Shown here: in pieces, positions 53,201-59,457 of the stretch
Layout: the number at the start of each line of letters is the position of its first letter
Numbering within the stretch: the stretch's first letter is position 1
IMG/VR virus record: IMGVR_UViG_3300008267_000048
Coordinates: 1-60,444 of that record
DNA: 60,444 nt
Source of the DNA: a virus
Reading direction: 5' to 3' (one strand)
The notes under the pieces: model-generated
What the model was told of the DNA's origin: nothing
The model's input: the letters and a program-made list of their open reading frames with translations, nothing else
Databases searched by the model: none
Position numbers and translations under genes: made by a program

Positions 53201-56176
53201 CAGCCTGATGCTACTCAATTAGGAGAAGATAAGCTTAGAAAAATCAAAGATATTCAACAAAATATTATTGATTTAAGACAAAAGTTTGATAAATACACAG
53301 GTTTAACAAGAGAAGATTCTCAAACTCTTTCTGAATTAATTTTAAAATCTAGAGATGAGGAGTTAACTACAGAAGAAGCGGAAGAATTGGATAGGTTAAT
53401 TTCTTCTAAGAAAAATGTAGATATTAATCTGATTGAAACTATGTCAGAGATATTAGAAGAATTATCAAGTATTTCTAGCAAGTATCCTACTGATTACTAC
53501 ATGGAAGCATTAGAAACACATATGAGTAAGTATGAAAACATACCAGCTTTTTCAGATGTAACTGTAGATGATTTTATTAATAAAGAGTTGTTTCAACAAT
53601 TAATTGATCCAACAAGTAGCTTGTATGATGAAGAGTTAGCTAAATGGTTTGAATTAAACCATGTTGAAGTTATGGTTTTTGAGAATAAGGCATTGGTGAA
53701 AAAATACCAGAGAACCGCTGCTAATTCCTACAGCAAACCAACAAACCCTGAGCATTTCATTACTACTAAAATAAAAGACAATCAAACTGATGAAGTAATC
53801 TCTATTATAGGTGTACCTAATATAAGACATTCAAGAAGAGTTGTTAAAAATGAGTACAGAACAATACCAAGAGGAACAAACAAGAAAGATTACATTGGTA
53901 AGTATATAGATAATAAAGGACACTTTTTACCTAGAAGCTTTCAACCAGGTAGTAAGAACAGTGCTCTTAATGATAGATTTATTGATAAGAGATACCAAGC
54001 TTTAAAAGCTGACCCTAATTCAGCTGAGTTTCAGTTGATAGAAGCAATGAAAAAGTTCCATTTGAGCAATCAGGAAGGTGCTTCTAATTATGGTAAATTA
54101 TACTTAGATGTTCCAAGATATGGTATTGGAACTAGTGATAAATACCAATTGCTTGCTAAAGGTGAATATGGTGAAAGATTTAAAGATATTAGAGGTAATG
54201 TCAATGAATGGTTAAAACAAAAATTTGGTAAGTCTGTACAAGATAACTTGAATGGATATAACTATGATCCTGAAAATAACCTTGTAAATACAGACCTTAA
54301 AGGAAATGAGATTTCTTATATTCCTGTGACAGGTATTTATAATCTTGATGCAGAAAAAATAGATGCTGATGTATTTAACTCTTTGTTTAAATACACTATG
54401 TCTATTCAAACTCAAAGTGCTTTATTAAAATCATTACCATTAGTAGAATCTATTTTAGATACTCTAGATGATCCAGCAAATCAACCAAAAAATTTAGATG
54501 CATTTTCTAAAGGTATTTTTGCTTTAAGAAAACAACAACAACATCCTACAAGAAAAGAAGCTACTAATAACAGATCTGCTCAAGTAAGATCACTTGTTGA
54601 AAGAGAATACTATGGTAGACAAGTAACAGGTATAGAAGAAAATCATCCTGTTTTAAGTAAGTGGTTGAGTAATATAACCAGTATGTCTAGTAGAGCAGCT
54701 TTAGCTTTAAATATACCTTCAGATTTAAAAAACCAGTTATCAGGTTATGTTCAAACTATTATTGAAGCTTCTGGAAACAGATATATTTCTGGTAGAGATT
54801 TGGCATTATCTGCATCATGGTCAACTAAAGCTATGTTAGAGTGGACTACTAAAGGTATTTATGAAATAGGTCCTGGAGCAGTTTCTACTCAATTGATTCA
54901 AGTGTTTGATCCAACATTTAAAGCTAATGATGAAAATGGTAGACCTGTGTACAGATCTTTATACAAAGACTTGGTAAATGGAGAATGGATGTATATGCAC
55001 AGAAAGTTTGGTGAGATGGATGTAGCAATGAGATTGTTTGGTGCATTTTTACATGCTGAAAAAATTGAACAAACTTTTTCTGATGGTAAAAAAACTTTAA
55101 TTAGATATAATGATGCTTGGGAAAAAGATGCTGATGGTATACTTAAACTTAAAGAAGGTATTCATCCAGGCTGGAGTTATGAAGCAGTTTATCATACATA
55201 TACAAAAGGTGAATCTTTAGAAAGTATTGCTAAACAGTATGGTGTATCTGTTGAAGAGCTTAAAGCAAAAAATAGAATTAAGGATGTAATTCAGCTTGAA
55301 GATGGTCAAGAAATTATTATTGCTAAATCAGAATATTTCAAACAATTCAAGAATAAACTACAAGGTACATCAAGAGCACTGTTTGGGGTTTATGATGAAT
55401 TTGGTCAACCAGAAGGTAATAAATTAATTTTATACCGTATGTTCTTTTTCATGAGAAAATGGTTCACACCAATGTTTGTGAATAGATTTGGAATGGATCT
55501 TTCTAAAGAAAATTTTGGAGGTTCAAGATATGATTGGGCATTAGGTAGAACTACAAAAGGTTACTATGTTGAAGCATTTCAAGCTCTTTATAAAATTATA
55601 AAATCTAAAGGTGCTGATTATCAGTTTATGACTGATGACCAAAAAGGTTCCTTAAAGAAAGTATCTTCTGAAGGTTTGGTAATGATTACTTCAGCTTTAC
55701 TTGCTTCAATGTTATTTGGTTTTGATGATGATGATCCAGAAAAATGGAAAAAAATAAAAGCTAAATCAGGTGCTTTGTTTACAGATGAATTTAACACTTA
55801 TGGTTTCTTATCCAATCATGCTTTATTATTGTTGTTAGGTGTACAAGCTGAGACAGGTGCTTTTATTCCACTTCCTTCAGTAGGAGGTATGAATCTTGGT
55901 GCTGATGATTATGCTAAATTACTAACTTCAACAACAACAGCTTTTGGAAATACCTTGTTAACTTACATTGAAATCTTAGGTGATGTATTAAACTTGATTA
56001 CATTTAATGATGAAGCTGTAAGATATAAGAAAGATGTTGGTCCTTATTGGTGGCAACAAAAAGGTGAGTTAAAAACTTACAAAAGAATATTCAATATGTT
56101 TGGTTTAACTGGTGGTATTGGAGATCCTGAAACACCATTGAAAAACTTAGAAAAAGGTGCATCAAGAATTAGGTAA
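50243..56176 (+). CDS. Giant virion protein with HExxH and LysM domains (1,977 aa)
   Basis: 1,977 residues. The third large zincin candidate is H211-E-F-S-H215 (GILLHEFSHPLLQGL), with FKEEALAFALQLK downstream offering the third ligand Glu. Long helical, coiled-coil-prone stretches fill the middle. Residues about 1,650-1,695 are a LysM domain (YHTYTKGESLESIAKQYGVS, then VIQLEDGQEIIIAK), which binds N-acetylglucosamine in peptidoglycan. After about 1,805, hydrophobic helices occur (LVMITSALLASMLFGF, HALLLLLGVQ), possibly for membrane passage. Wall-binding and membrane segments in one protein suggest it guides DNA and polymerase through the host envelope. This is inference. It is the last large plus-strand gene. 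Confidence 0.8.
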   Translation: MVCEVKLKSIKFLEDEKATNDVRKIIDIAKFDKLNRSLTKLAVDKYGLETNGENLFENREIKIKDVRTSTYRRDTFVTINRAEPNDPLFEKLQELKERYDQRNEIAKNAILPETTTQTQPKFIREKQANPDFPVIPMDLNTINQQQSKVVAEAIASKLAAKIGVNYHTVTPEQATQMLKNNPVPYRGEPAFFYNGAVFIVGDNVKPGILLHEFSHPLLQGLRKTNAKLFNSLFEQLAKTEEGLGIIDYVSRAYPELDVTSDLFKEEALAFALQLKSLNKLEKQIETEGFQSFISKLLASLKQFLRDIFGNGVNLKNLNESTSLDELSEMLLDDTMFDFSEVKLTEDDLVMYVRDIFDEADKLSQSVNASTLQNIVNEVYASHVGIVNQIKDFKADKVTKEMLQRTLDKQGTTEFLPAVRKILSGYQNINNLQDLVNEDLEDLDRSKQMAGALINSIDRINSSSENIIKELNNISKQPNLINNRNTIALLGIYKNTSQAWLNIVDEINTALDELDIDKNSEFYTLVTGIVNNATVINSKIADIYKRGNVQFFVEITGYMNEFVNKELKGNLGIALKKAYPEDQLEAAVDDLYNKIVQQRLSNEDLQKMYSKGVPANILQEFIDKYNKYIVSKDDIKDALTGHAKDVSWFNRWLESYSSSNDIIVGPLAMFIQNQRTEVETKVWRASQDFRSKLADLLPKVNFNKLNQNQILNMVSGKDKIFYFNKKTKAYEAKEVYTFLNEFGNGWRFELDRLEYEYEEAKKTGDKEAIAKALDELRQFNKDYMWQEYTLDFYEKDDVFKNSEIGSLAYAARRSALDNYLNLQNSLQKEYERFEKYSELQEAFRSYQRLYSLQNEDGTEKVDDPAKGIYDKSIAELLIKHRQETSKFYEWVPITNSLDTAYNEFITELQSKNIKKGTKEYDTKLREWQKQNIRVVYSEKYYETRTNLFERLKAVQDQINSQLGTTYNVSDEYKKILDMLYMYKDDFGQPDATQLGEDKLRKIKDIQQNIIDLRQKFDKYTGLTREDSQTLSELILKSRDEELTTEEAEELDRLISSKKNVDINLIETMSEILEELSSISSKYPTDYYMEALETHMSKYENIPAFSDVTVDDFINKELFQQLIDPTSSLYDEELAKWFELNHVEVMVFENKALVKKYQRTAANSYSKPTNPEHFITTKIKDNQTDEVISIIGVPNIRHSRRVVKNEYRTIPRGTNKKDYIGKYIDNKGHFLPRSFQPGSKNSALNDRFIDKRYQALKADPNSAEFQLIEAMKKFHLSNQEGASNYGKLYLDVPRYGIGTSDKYQLLAKGEYGERFKDIRGNVNEWLKQKFGKSVQDNLNGYNYDPENNLVNTDLKGNEISYIPVTGIYNLDAEKIDADVFNSLFKYTMSIQTQSALLKSLPLVESILDTLDDPANQPKNLDAFSKGIFALRKQQQHPTRKEATNNRSAQVRSLVEREYYGRQVTGIEENHPVLSKWLSNITSMSSRAALALNIPSDLKNQLSGYVQTIIEASGNRYISGRDLALSASWSTKAMLEWTTKGIYEIGPGAVSTQLIQVFDPTFKANDENGRPVYRSLYKDLVNGEWMYMHRKFGEMDVAMRLFGAFLHAEKIEQTFSDGKKTLIRYNDAWEKDADGILKLKEGIHPGWSYEAVYHTYTKGESLESIAKQYGVSVEELKAKNRIKDVIQLEDGQEIIIAKSEYFKQFKNKLQGTSRALFGVYDEFGQPEGNKLILYRMFFFMRKWFTPMFVNRFGMDLSKENFGGSRYDWALGRTTKGYYVEAFQALYKIIKSKGADYQFMTDDQKGSLKKVSSEGLVMITSALLASMLFGFDDDDPEKWKKIKAKSGALFTDEFNTYGFLSNHALLLLLGVQAETGAFIPLPSVGGMNLGADDYAKLLTSTTTAFGNTLLTYIEILGDVLNLITFNDEAVRYKKDVGPYWWQQKGELKTYKRIFNMFGLTGGIGDPETPLKNLEKGASRIR

Positions 56177-56194
56177 TAATTAAAAACAAATACA

Positions 56195-56314
56195 ATGGCT
56201 GTAAAAACTACAACAACAAAAGTATCTAGACCCGGAGTTCACTCTAAGACTAAAACTTCAAAAAGTAAAAAGTCCAAGAACTACAAAAAAATGTACAAAG
56301 GACAGGGGAGATAG
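56195..56314 (+). CDS. Very small basic protein at the end of the virion block (39 aa)
   Basis: ATG 56195 to TAG 56312-56314 encodes 39 residues, with 18 bases between the previous stop and this start. The sequence is almost entirely Lys, Thr and Ser, with the ordered-looking parts VSRPGVHSKTKTSKSKKSKN and YKKMYKGQGR. I recall similar RPGVHxKTK...YKKxYxGQGR proteins in other Bacteroidota phages, which supports a real gene. The composition suggests nucleic-acid binding. It is followed by the bidirectional terminator. Function unknown. Confidence 0.72.
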   Translation: MAVKTTTTKVSRPGVHSKTKTSKSKKSKNYKKMYKGQGR

Positions 56315-56322
56315 AAAAAAAA

Positions 56323-56344
56323 GGGAGAGCCCGAAAGCTCTCCC
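56323..56344. terminator. Bidirectional terminator between converging gene blocks
   Basis: GGGAGAGC (56323-56330) pairs with GCTCTCCC (56337-56344) around CCGAAA. On the minus strand the stem is followed by eight Ts (plus-strand A-tract 56315-56322), an ideal terminator. On the plus strand it is followed by a weaker TAATTTATTTATT. It separates the virion block from the leftward operon. Confidence 0.9.
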
Positions 56345-56352
56345 TAATTTAT

Positions 56353-56529
56353 TTATTCATCCTTATCTTCACAACAGTCACATTCTTCTGACTCTTGAAT
56401 ACCAAATTCTGTATCAAACCATTCTCTGGCATCTTGCAAAGTCTGTCTGTCATAACAACCACAATACATACTATTAGCTCCTGCTAAATATGCTTTGACC
56501 ATTGCTTTTTTAAAAACATTAGGATGCAT
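56353..56529 (-). CDS. Small acidic Cys-rich protein (58 aa)
   Basis: 58 residues from ATG at 56529 (MHPNVFKKAMVKAYLAGANS), ending eight bases before the terminator stem. The N-terminal half is helical, with MYCGCYDRQTLQDAREWF in the middle. The C-terminus is acidic with three more Cys (CDCCEDKDE). The helical head, short middle and Cys/Asp-rich end resemble small conserved phage proteins of unknown role. A metal-binding C-terminus is possible. It is the last gene of the leftward operon. An A/T-rich leader precedes it and no Shine-Dalgarno is seen. Confidence 0.68.
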   Translation of the reverse strand: MHPNVFKKAMVKAYLAGANSMYCGCYDRQTLQDAREWFDTEFGIQESEECDCCEDKDE

Positions 56530-56534
56530 AATTA

Positions 56535-56699
56535 TTAATTTAAATCATCATTTAAACTATTTAATGATCTTCTTACTGTTCTAGAAGAGTTAAATACATT
56601 TTTCCTATTTTCCCTAAATTTTAATCTTGGGTAATCACTCATTGGACTCAGATTGCAAATCATAACCCATCTGTTTCTGTTTTTGTTATTTCTGTTCAT
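56535..56699 (-). CDS. Small Asn/Arg-rich protein (54 aa) overlapping the MazG-like gene
   Basis: 54 residues from ATG at 56699, overlapping the last 14 bases of the MazG-like gene in another frame and ending five bases before the next start. It begins MNRNNKNRNRWVMICNLSPM and ends SRTVRRSLNSLNDDLN. The overlap and tight spacing fit the compact operon. I do not recognise a family. The basic start and helical end would suit nucleic-acid binding, but that is only composition. Confidence 0.55.
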   Translation of the reverse strand: MNRNNKNRNRWVMICNLSPMSDYPRLKFRENRKNVFNSSRTVRRSLNSLNDDLN

Positions 56700-57081
56700 A
56701 TTCTTCTACAAATTGTTTTAAGTTTGGTTTGAAATAATTTGGACCTTTTAAGATTTTACCATCTTCTCTCATGATAGCTTTACCGTCATCACCAACTTTA
56801 CTCATGTTGCTTCTGTGGATTTCATCAAATACTTTTTCTATTACATCTTGCATACCATGTTTAAGTATAGTACCACATAGAATATAAAGTTTATCACCTA
56901 AGGCATCTGCTATTTCTGTAAGATCTTGGTTCTCACAGCCCATGAAATATTCTTTGTTCTCTTCATCCATTAAGTTGTATCTTAATGTGTATTCTTCTTC
57001 TGTAAGAAGTCTTGGTTGTTTACCATTTTCCTGGTTAAAAGTTTCATGGAACTCTCTTACTTTATTTAATTGCTTTAACAT
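56686..57081 (-). CDS. MazG-like NTP pyrophosphohydrolase (131 aa)
   Basis: All-alpha NTP pyrophosphohydrolase of the MazG/PRA-PH superfamily, which cleaves NTPs or dNTPs to the monophosphate and pyrophosphate. The metal-binding pattern is visible: LLTEEEYTLR (E28-E30) on one helix and DLTEIADALGDKLYILCGT (E56, D59, D63) on the next. The C-terminal block HRSNMSKVGDDGKAIMREDG is typical of the phage subfamily. With ThyX upstream it would tune nucleotide pools during replication. The current start, ATG 57081, lies inside the end of the GIY-YIG gene. The first 11 residues MLKQLNKVREF replace an older start, MKKQIEAVREL, preserved as a stub at 57862. Confidence 0.85.
   Translation of the reverse strand: MLKQLNKVREFHETFNQENGKQPRLLTEEEYTLRYNLMDEENKEYFMGCENQDLTEIADALGDKLYILCGTILKHGMQDVIEKVFDEIHRSNMSKVGDDGKAIMREDGKILKGPNYFKPNLKQFVEEYEQK
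57050..57061. repeat. 12-base direct repeat, copy at the MazG-side edge of the GIY-YIG gene
   Basis: AACTCTCTTACT (plus strand). It is identical to 57831-57842. The two copies bracket the GIY-YIG gene, whose stop codon begins at the very next base (57062). In minus-strand sense the repeat codes the V-R-E part of the MazG-like protein. Confidence 0.85.
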
Positions 57082-57805
57082 AATTTAATTTATATTTATT
57101 TTTCATTTTTCCTTTATTGTTTATATTTCTATAAAAAGCACTTGTAGAAATATTTAAACTTTCTAGACATTCACTTACACTGTTATATATAACACCACTT
57201 AATTCATCAATAATTTTTTTATTTTTTACTCCTGTAGATAACCATTTTTGATAACCTTTTTTTATAGAAGCTTCATGTTCTTTTGAAAAAACTATTTTTT
57301 TATTTTTTTTAGCTAATGACATTTTTTCTTTACTTTCTTTAGTATGTACTTTACCAGTAGCTGAAATTTTTATTTTTTCTATTGTAGCTTTAGATTTAAC
57401 ATGACCTTTCATTCTTAATGAACAATTTTTTTTAAAATTTTCAGAGTGCTTATAACCTTTAAGTTTTTGAGATATTTTGTTTTTTGTTTCTTCGGAATGT
57501 CTATAATTACCATTTGGATCTGTAGGTTTAATATTATAACCAAAATTAGGATTATGTGTGTTTAATAAATTACACCAATAATTTTCTTCAGAAAATAAAT
57601 ATTCTTCAGAGCATAGTATTAAAACAGAAAATGTAAAGTTTTGATAACCATATTTATTATAAGCTGCTTGTAAGTGCTTATTATCATGTTTATTATTCTT
57701 TAAATGAAATTTATGTTGTGAAAATCTTCTTAAAATATTCAAACTTTGACCAACTAAAATTTTATTATTTTTTAAACATTTAATTATATAAATACCAGAT
57801 TGCAT
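57062..57805 (-). CDS. GIY-YIG homing endonuclease with NUMOD3 and NUMOD1-type modules (247 aa)
   Basis: A site-specific endonuclease, probably a selfish gene. The catalytic domain has G4-I-Y6, a degenerate second half L17-V-G19, the catalytic Arg region (R26/R27) and Glu at about 73-74 (FSEENYWCNLL). Residues 103-170 are three NUMOD3-like DNA-binding units (RHSEETKNKISQKLKG; HTKESKEKMSLAKK). Residues about 203-230 (GVIYNSVSECLESLNISTSA) resemble a NUMOD1 helix-turn-helix. The gene lies between thyX and the MazG-like gene and is flanked by 12-base direct repeats. Its 3' end supplies the start codon and first codons of the MazG-like gene (20-base overlap). It is more AT-rich than its neighbours. 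Confidence 0.92.
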   Translation of the reverse strand: MQSGIYIIKCLKNNKILVGQSLNILRRFSQHKFHLKNNKHDNKHLQAAYNKYGYQNFTFSVLILCSEEYLFSEENYWCNLLNTHNPNFGYNIKPTDPNGNYRHSEETKNKISQKLKGYKHSENFKKNCSLRMKGHVKSKATIEKIKISATGKVHTKESKEKMSLAKKNKKIVFSKEHEASIKKGYQKWLSTGVKNKKIIDELSGVIYNSVSECLESLNISTSAFYRNINNKGKMKNKYKLNYVKAIK

Positions 57806-57807
57806 GT

Positions 57808-57822
57808 TGTAAATATACTAAA
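57808..57822 (-). promoter_or_regulatory. Promoter-like element of the GIY-YIG gene
   Basis: On the minus strand TTTAGTATATTTACA lies two bases before the GIY-YIG ATG. TATATTTAC resembles the Bacteroidota -7 consensus TAnnTTTGC with one change. The first 11 bases equal those of 24305-24315. A start this close to the ATG would give a nearly leaderless message. Confidence 0.38.
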
Positions 57823-57862
57823 TATTTTTTAACTCTCTTACTGCTTCAATTTGTTTTTTCAT
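57818..57862 (-). pseudogene. Stub of the original MazG-like start (14 codons)
   Basis: ATG at 57862 overlaps the thyX stop as ATGA and encodes MKKQIEAVRELKNI-stop. Its first 11 codons align position by position with the present MazG-like start MLKQLNKVREF. The shared V-R-E codons are the 12-base repeat, after which the stub runs into the insertion. The four-base coupling with thyX is the layout expected of the ancestral gene start, so I read this as the 5' end separated from its gene by the endonuclease insertion. Confidence 0.8.
57831..57842. repeat. 12-base direct repeat, copy at the thyX-side edge of the GIY-YIG gene
   Basis: AACTCTCTTACT (plus strand), an exact copy of 57050-57061 at a distance of 781 bases. 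It lies in the stub of the original MazG-like start. Confidence 0.85.
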
Positions 57863-58509
57863 AATAATTCTGAATCTATAACTTCTAATACATTTTTAAA
57901 TGGGTTTCCCGGAATCTCTCCTATAGCAGTAAGCATAGCATTAACAACTTCTCTAGTCTCAACTTGTGCATCTGGTTTAAGTCTTAAAGAACACATATGC
58001 ATAAAAGCAAGTAAACTACCCGTCCAAATAAAACTTGTGTTTAAGTTTAATGGTAAGATAGTTCTAGCTTGTTCTTTAGATACACCTAAGTCTAATAGTA
58101 GTGAGTAAGCTTGTTTACAAGTATCAATCACTTTAGCTTCAATCTTTTTACAAGCTATTTGGTTATCTACTTTTCCTTCACTACCTTGTTTACTGTTTTT
58201 GCTTTGTTTTCTCCACTCAGATATAGTATCATAACTATCTGAAAAATCAACATATCTACCAGAAATACTATTAATAGATATTCCAACCTGGTGCTTAAAC
58301 AGCTGACGCTCAACATATATAGGACACTCAATTCTAAATTGAAATTGAGGATGCCTAAAAGGACTTGAATGCTTATGATTCCACAAGTACCTAATAAGTT
58401 TAGTATTTTGCTCATCTGTATAGTTATCCGCTTTTTTATCATAGCTCACGCGGGCTACATTTACAATCATGTGATCATTTCCAAAGTGATCAATTAACTC
58501 TACCTTCAT
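57859..58509 (-). CDS. thyX: Flavin-dependent thymidylate synthase ThyX (216 aa)
   Basis: Makes dTMP from dUMP with methylene-tetrahydrofolate, FAD and NADPH. 216 residues fit the family. The signature region is VERQLFKHQVGISINSISGR (about residues 66-85). It is a variant of RHRx7S that reads KHQ, as in many viral ThyX. Upstream HSSPFRHPQFQF (47-58) and downstream LPLNLNTSFIWTGSLLAFM and CSLRLKPDAQVETREVV are the usual substrate and FAD blocks. The Glu usually found after SIN is Ser here. The start overlaps the upstream gene by 20 bases and the stop overlapped the original MazG start by four, marking a nucleotide-pool operon. Confidence 0.95.
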   Translation of the reverse strand: MKVELIDHFGNDHMIVNVARVSYDKKADNYTDEQNTKLIRYLWNHKHSSPFRHPQFQFRIECPIYVERQLFKHQVGISINSISGRYVDFSDSYDTISEWRKQSKNSKQGSEGKVDNQIACKKIEAKVIDTCKQAYSLLLDLGVSKEQARTILPLNLNTSFIWTGSLLAFMHMCSLRLKPDAQVETREVVNAMLTAIGEIPGNPFKNVLEVIDSELL

Positions 58510-59035
58510 CTTCTTTATTAATATACATTATTTTTTTACCTAGGTTATTTAATGCATCAATCACTTCATGAACATAACCACCTTCAATTCCATCAGGATC
58601 TAACATTGTATTGTTTTTCTTCAATGATTCTTCTAAGAAATCTTCACATATCTCTTTTAACCCAGACAACATAGCATCTGTGTATTCCATTTCTTTTAAA
58701 TCATCTACAATAGAATGTATTTTTGCATACAGTAAAATAAATGCTGTTCTCTCATTACTTTTAAAAGAAATTTTAGCACTAAACTCTGTAAACATTTTTT
58801 GTAATTCCATTTGTGATTCTTCATTATTTTCAACAAAAGGAACTAAGAAACAAGAACTAAATTTATCAATATATTCTCCAAGGCTGAAGAATATTTTTTT
58901 ATGGTCATGTTTGATATATCTAGTTTTTTTTGCCTTTATGTAATCTTCAAGTGTGTCAAAATCATATAGTAAATCAGAACATTTTATAACAATTCTTACT
59001 ATTCTAATAGTATCAGCATGCTTAATTTCCGCCAT
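58490..59035 (-). CDS. Helical phage protein of unknown function upstream of thyX (181 aa)
   Basis: 181 residues from ATG 59035. An earlier TTG in the same frame lies within the end of the upstream gene and gives eight extra residues, so I prefer ATG. The protein is helical and charged: MAEIKHADTIRIVRIVIKCS at the start, then LLYDFDTLEDYIKAKKTRYI and repeated Glu/Lys helices. No metal or nucleotide motif is recognised. It overlaps thyX by 20 bases and follows the 61-residue gene after 11 bases, so it is co-transcribed with nucleotide genes. A regulatory or scaffold role is possible but unsupported. Confidence 0.65.
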   Translation of the reverse strand: MAEIKHADTIRIVRIVIKCSDLLYDFDTLEDYIKAKKTRYIKHDHKKIFFSLGEYIDKFSSCFLVPFVENNEESQMELQKMFTEFSAKISFKSNERTAFILLYAKIHSIVDDLKEMEYTDAMLSGLKEICEDFLEESLKKNNTMLDPDGIEGGYVHEVIDALNNLGKKIMYINKEDEGRVN

Positions 59036-59046
59036 AGCTTTTTTAA

Positions 59047-59232
59047 TTAACTTCCACAATTTAAACAGCCATCATCAGTATCTTCTTCTGGGTGTTCTTC
59101 AATGCGTGGATTAAGTTGTTTTTTTAATTCATAAATTTTTTGTTGAATTTCTCCATCCTGGAAAAGGTCACCTGTTAATTGAGTTCTTAAAATCTCAATG
59201 TCTCTTTCAATTTCTGCTTCTGTTCTTGGCAT
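59047..59232 (-). CDS. Small coiled-coil protein with C-terminal CxxC (61 aa)
   Basis: 61 residues, starting MPRTEAEIERDIEILRTQLT. A single long heptad-like helix (residues about 4-42) is followed by a Glu/Asp-rich tail and CLNCGS at the end. This pattern of helix, acidic linker and CxxC terminus occurs in small phage proteins that act as adaptors, but I know no specific function. It lies 19 bases after the lipoprotein gene in the leftward operon. Confidence 0.68.
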   Translation of the reverse strand: MPRTEAEIERDIEILRTQLTGDLFQDGEIQQKIYELKKQLNPRIEEHPEEDTDDGCLNCGS

Positions 59233-59251
59233 AGCTATTTATTTTAGGTTA

Positions 59252-59392
59252 TTATTTAGCAAATCTTCTGGTAATCCAAACTTTTCTTCTCATTTTTTTA
59301 TCTTGTTTGTACATTTTTTTCTGTCTGTAATGATAGACATCTGTAGTAGCACAAGCAGATAAAATGAAAATTAAAAATATAAAAGTTCTCAT
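59252..59392 (-). CDS. Tiny predicted lipoprotein (46 aa)
   Basis: 46 residues from ATG 59392. The N-terminus MRTFIFLIFILSACATT is a lipoprotein signal with lipobox LSAC and lipidation at C14. The mature part is only 33 residues and strongly basic (YRQKKMYKQDKKMRRKV). It would be anchored in the outer or inner membrane of a Gram-negative host. Small phage lipoproteins include outer spanins and superinfection-exclusion proteins. An o-spanin usually has a partner, which I do not see here. The gene has its own promoter-like element (TATCTTTGC) directly after a terminator, so it may be expressed apart from the acidic gene upstream. Confidence 0.75.
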   Translation of the reverse strand: MRTFIFLIFILSACATTDVYHYRQKKMYKQDKKMRRKVWITRRFAK

Positions 59393-59395
59393 TTT

Positions 59396-59404
59396 GCAAA
59401 GATA
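59396..59404 (-). promoter_or_regulatory. Bacteroidota-type -7 element before the lipoprotein gene
   Basis: On the minus strand TATCTTTGC matches the Bacteroidota -7 consensus TAnnTTTGC exactly and ends three bases before ATG 59392. No TTTG is seen at the usual -33 distance, because the terminator hairpin lies there. The message would be leaderless or nearly so. Confidence 0.45.
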
Positions 59405-59409
59405 AAAAA

Positions 59410-59429
59410 AGAGGTAGTTTCCTACCTCT
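59410..59429 (-). terminator. Intrinsic terminator after the acidic-protein gene
   Basis: On the minus strand AGAGGTAG, loop GAAA, CTACCTCT form an 8-bp stem followed by seven Ts. It lies 28 bases after the acidic gene stop and just before the lipoprotein promoter-like element. On the plus strand the stem is followed by A-rich sequence, so it acts leftward only. Confidence 0.88.
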
Positions 59430-59457
59430 CAAAAAAAATAAAAAATTAACAATTAAA

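Noticed and set aside
57062-57842. Group I intron holding the GIY-YIG gene
   Set aside because: Only about 25 bases lie between the stub and the endonuclease start, and none lie between its stop and the repeat. That leaves no room for an intron core. The downstream gene also has its own start codon, so splicing is not needed.
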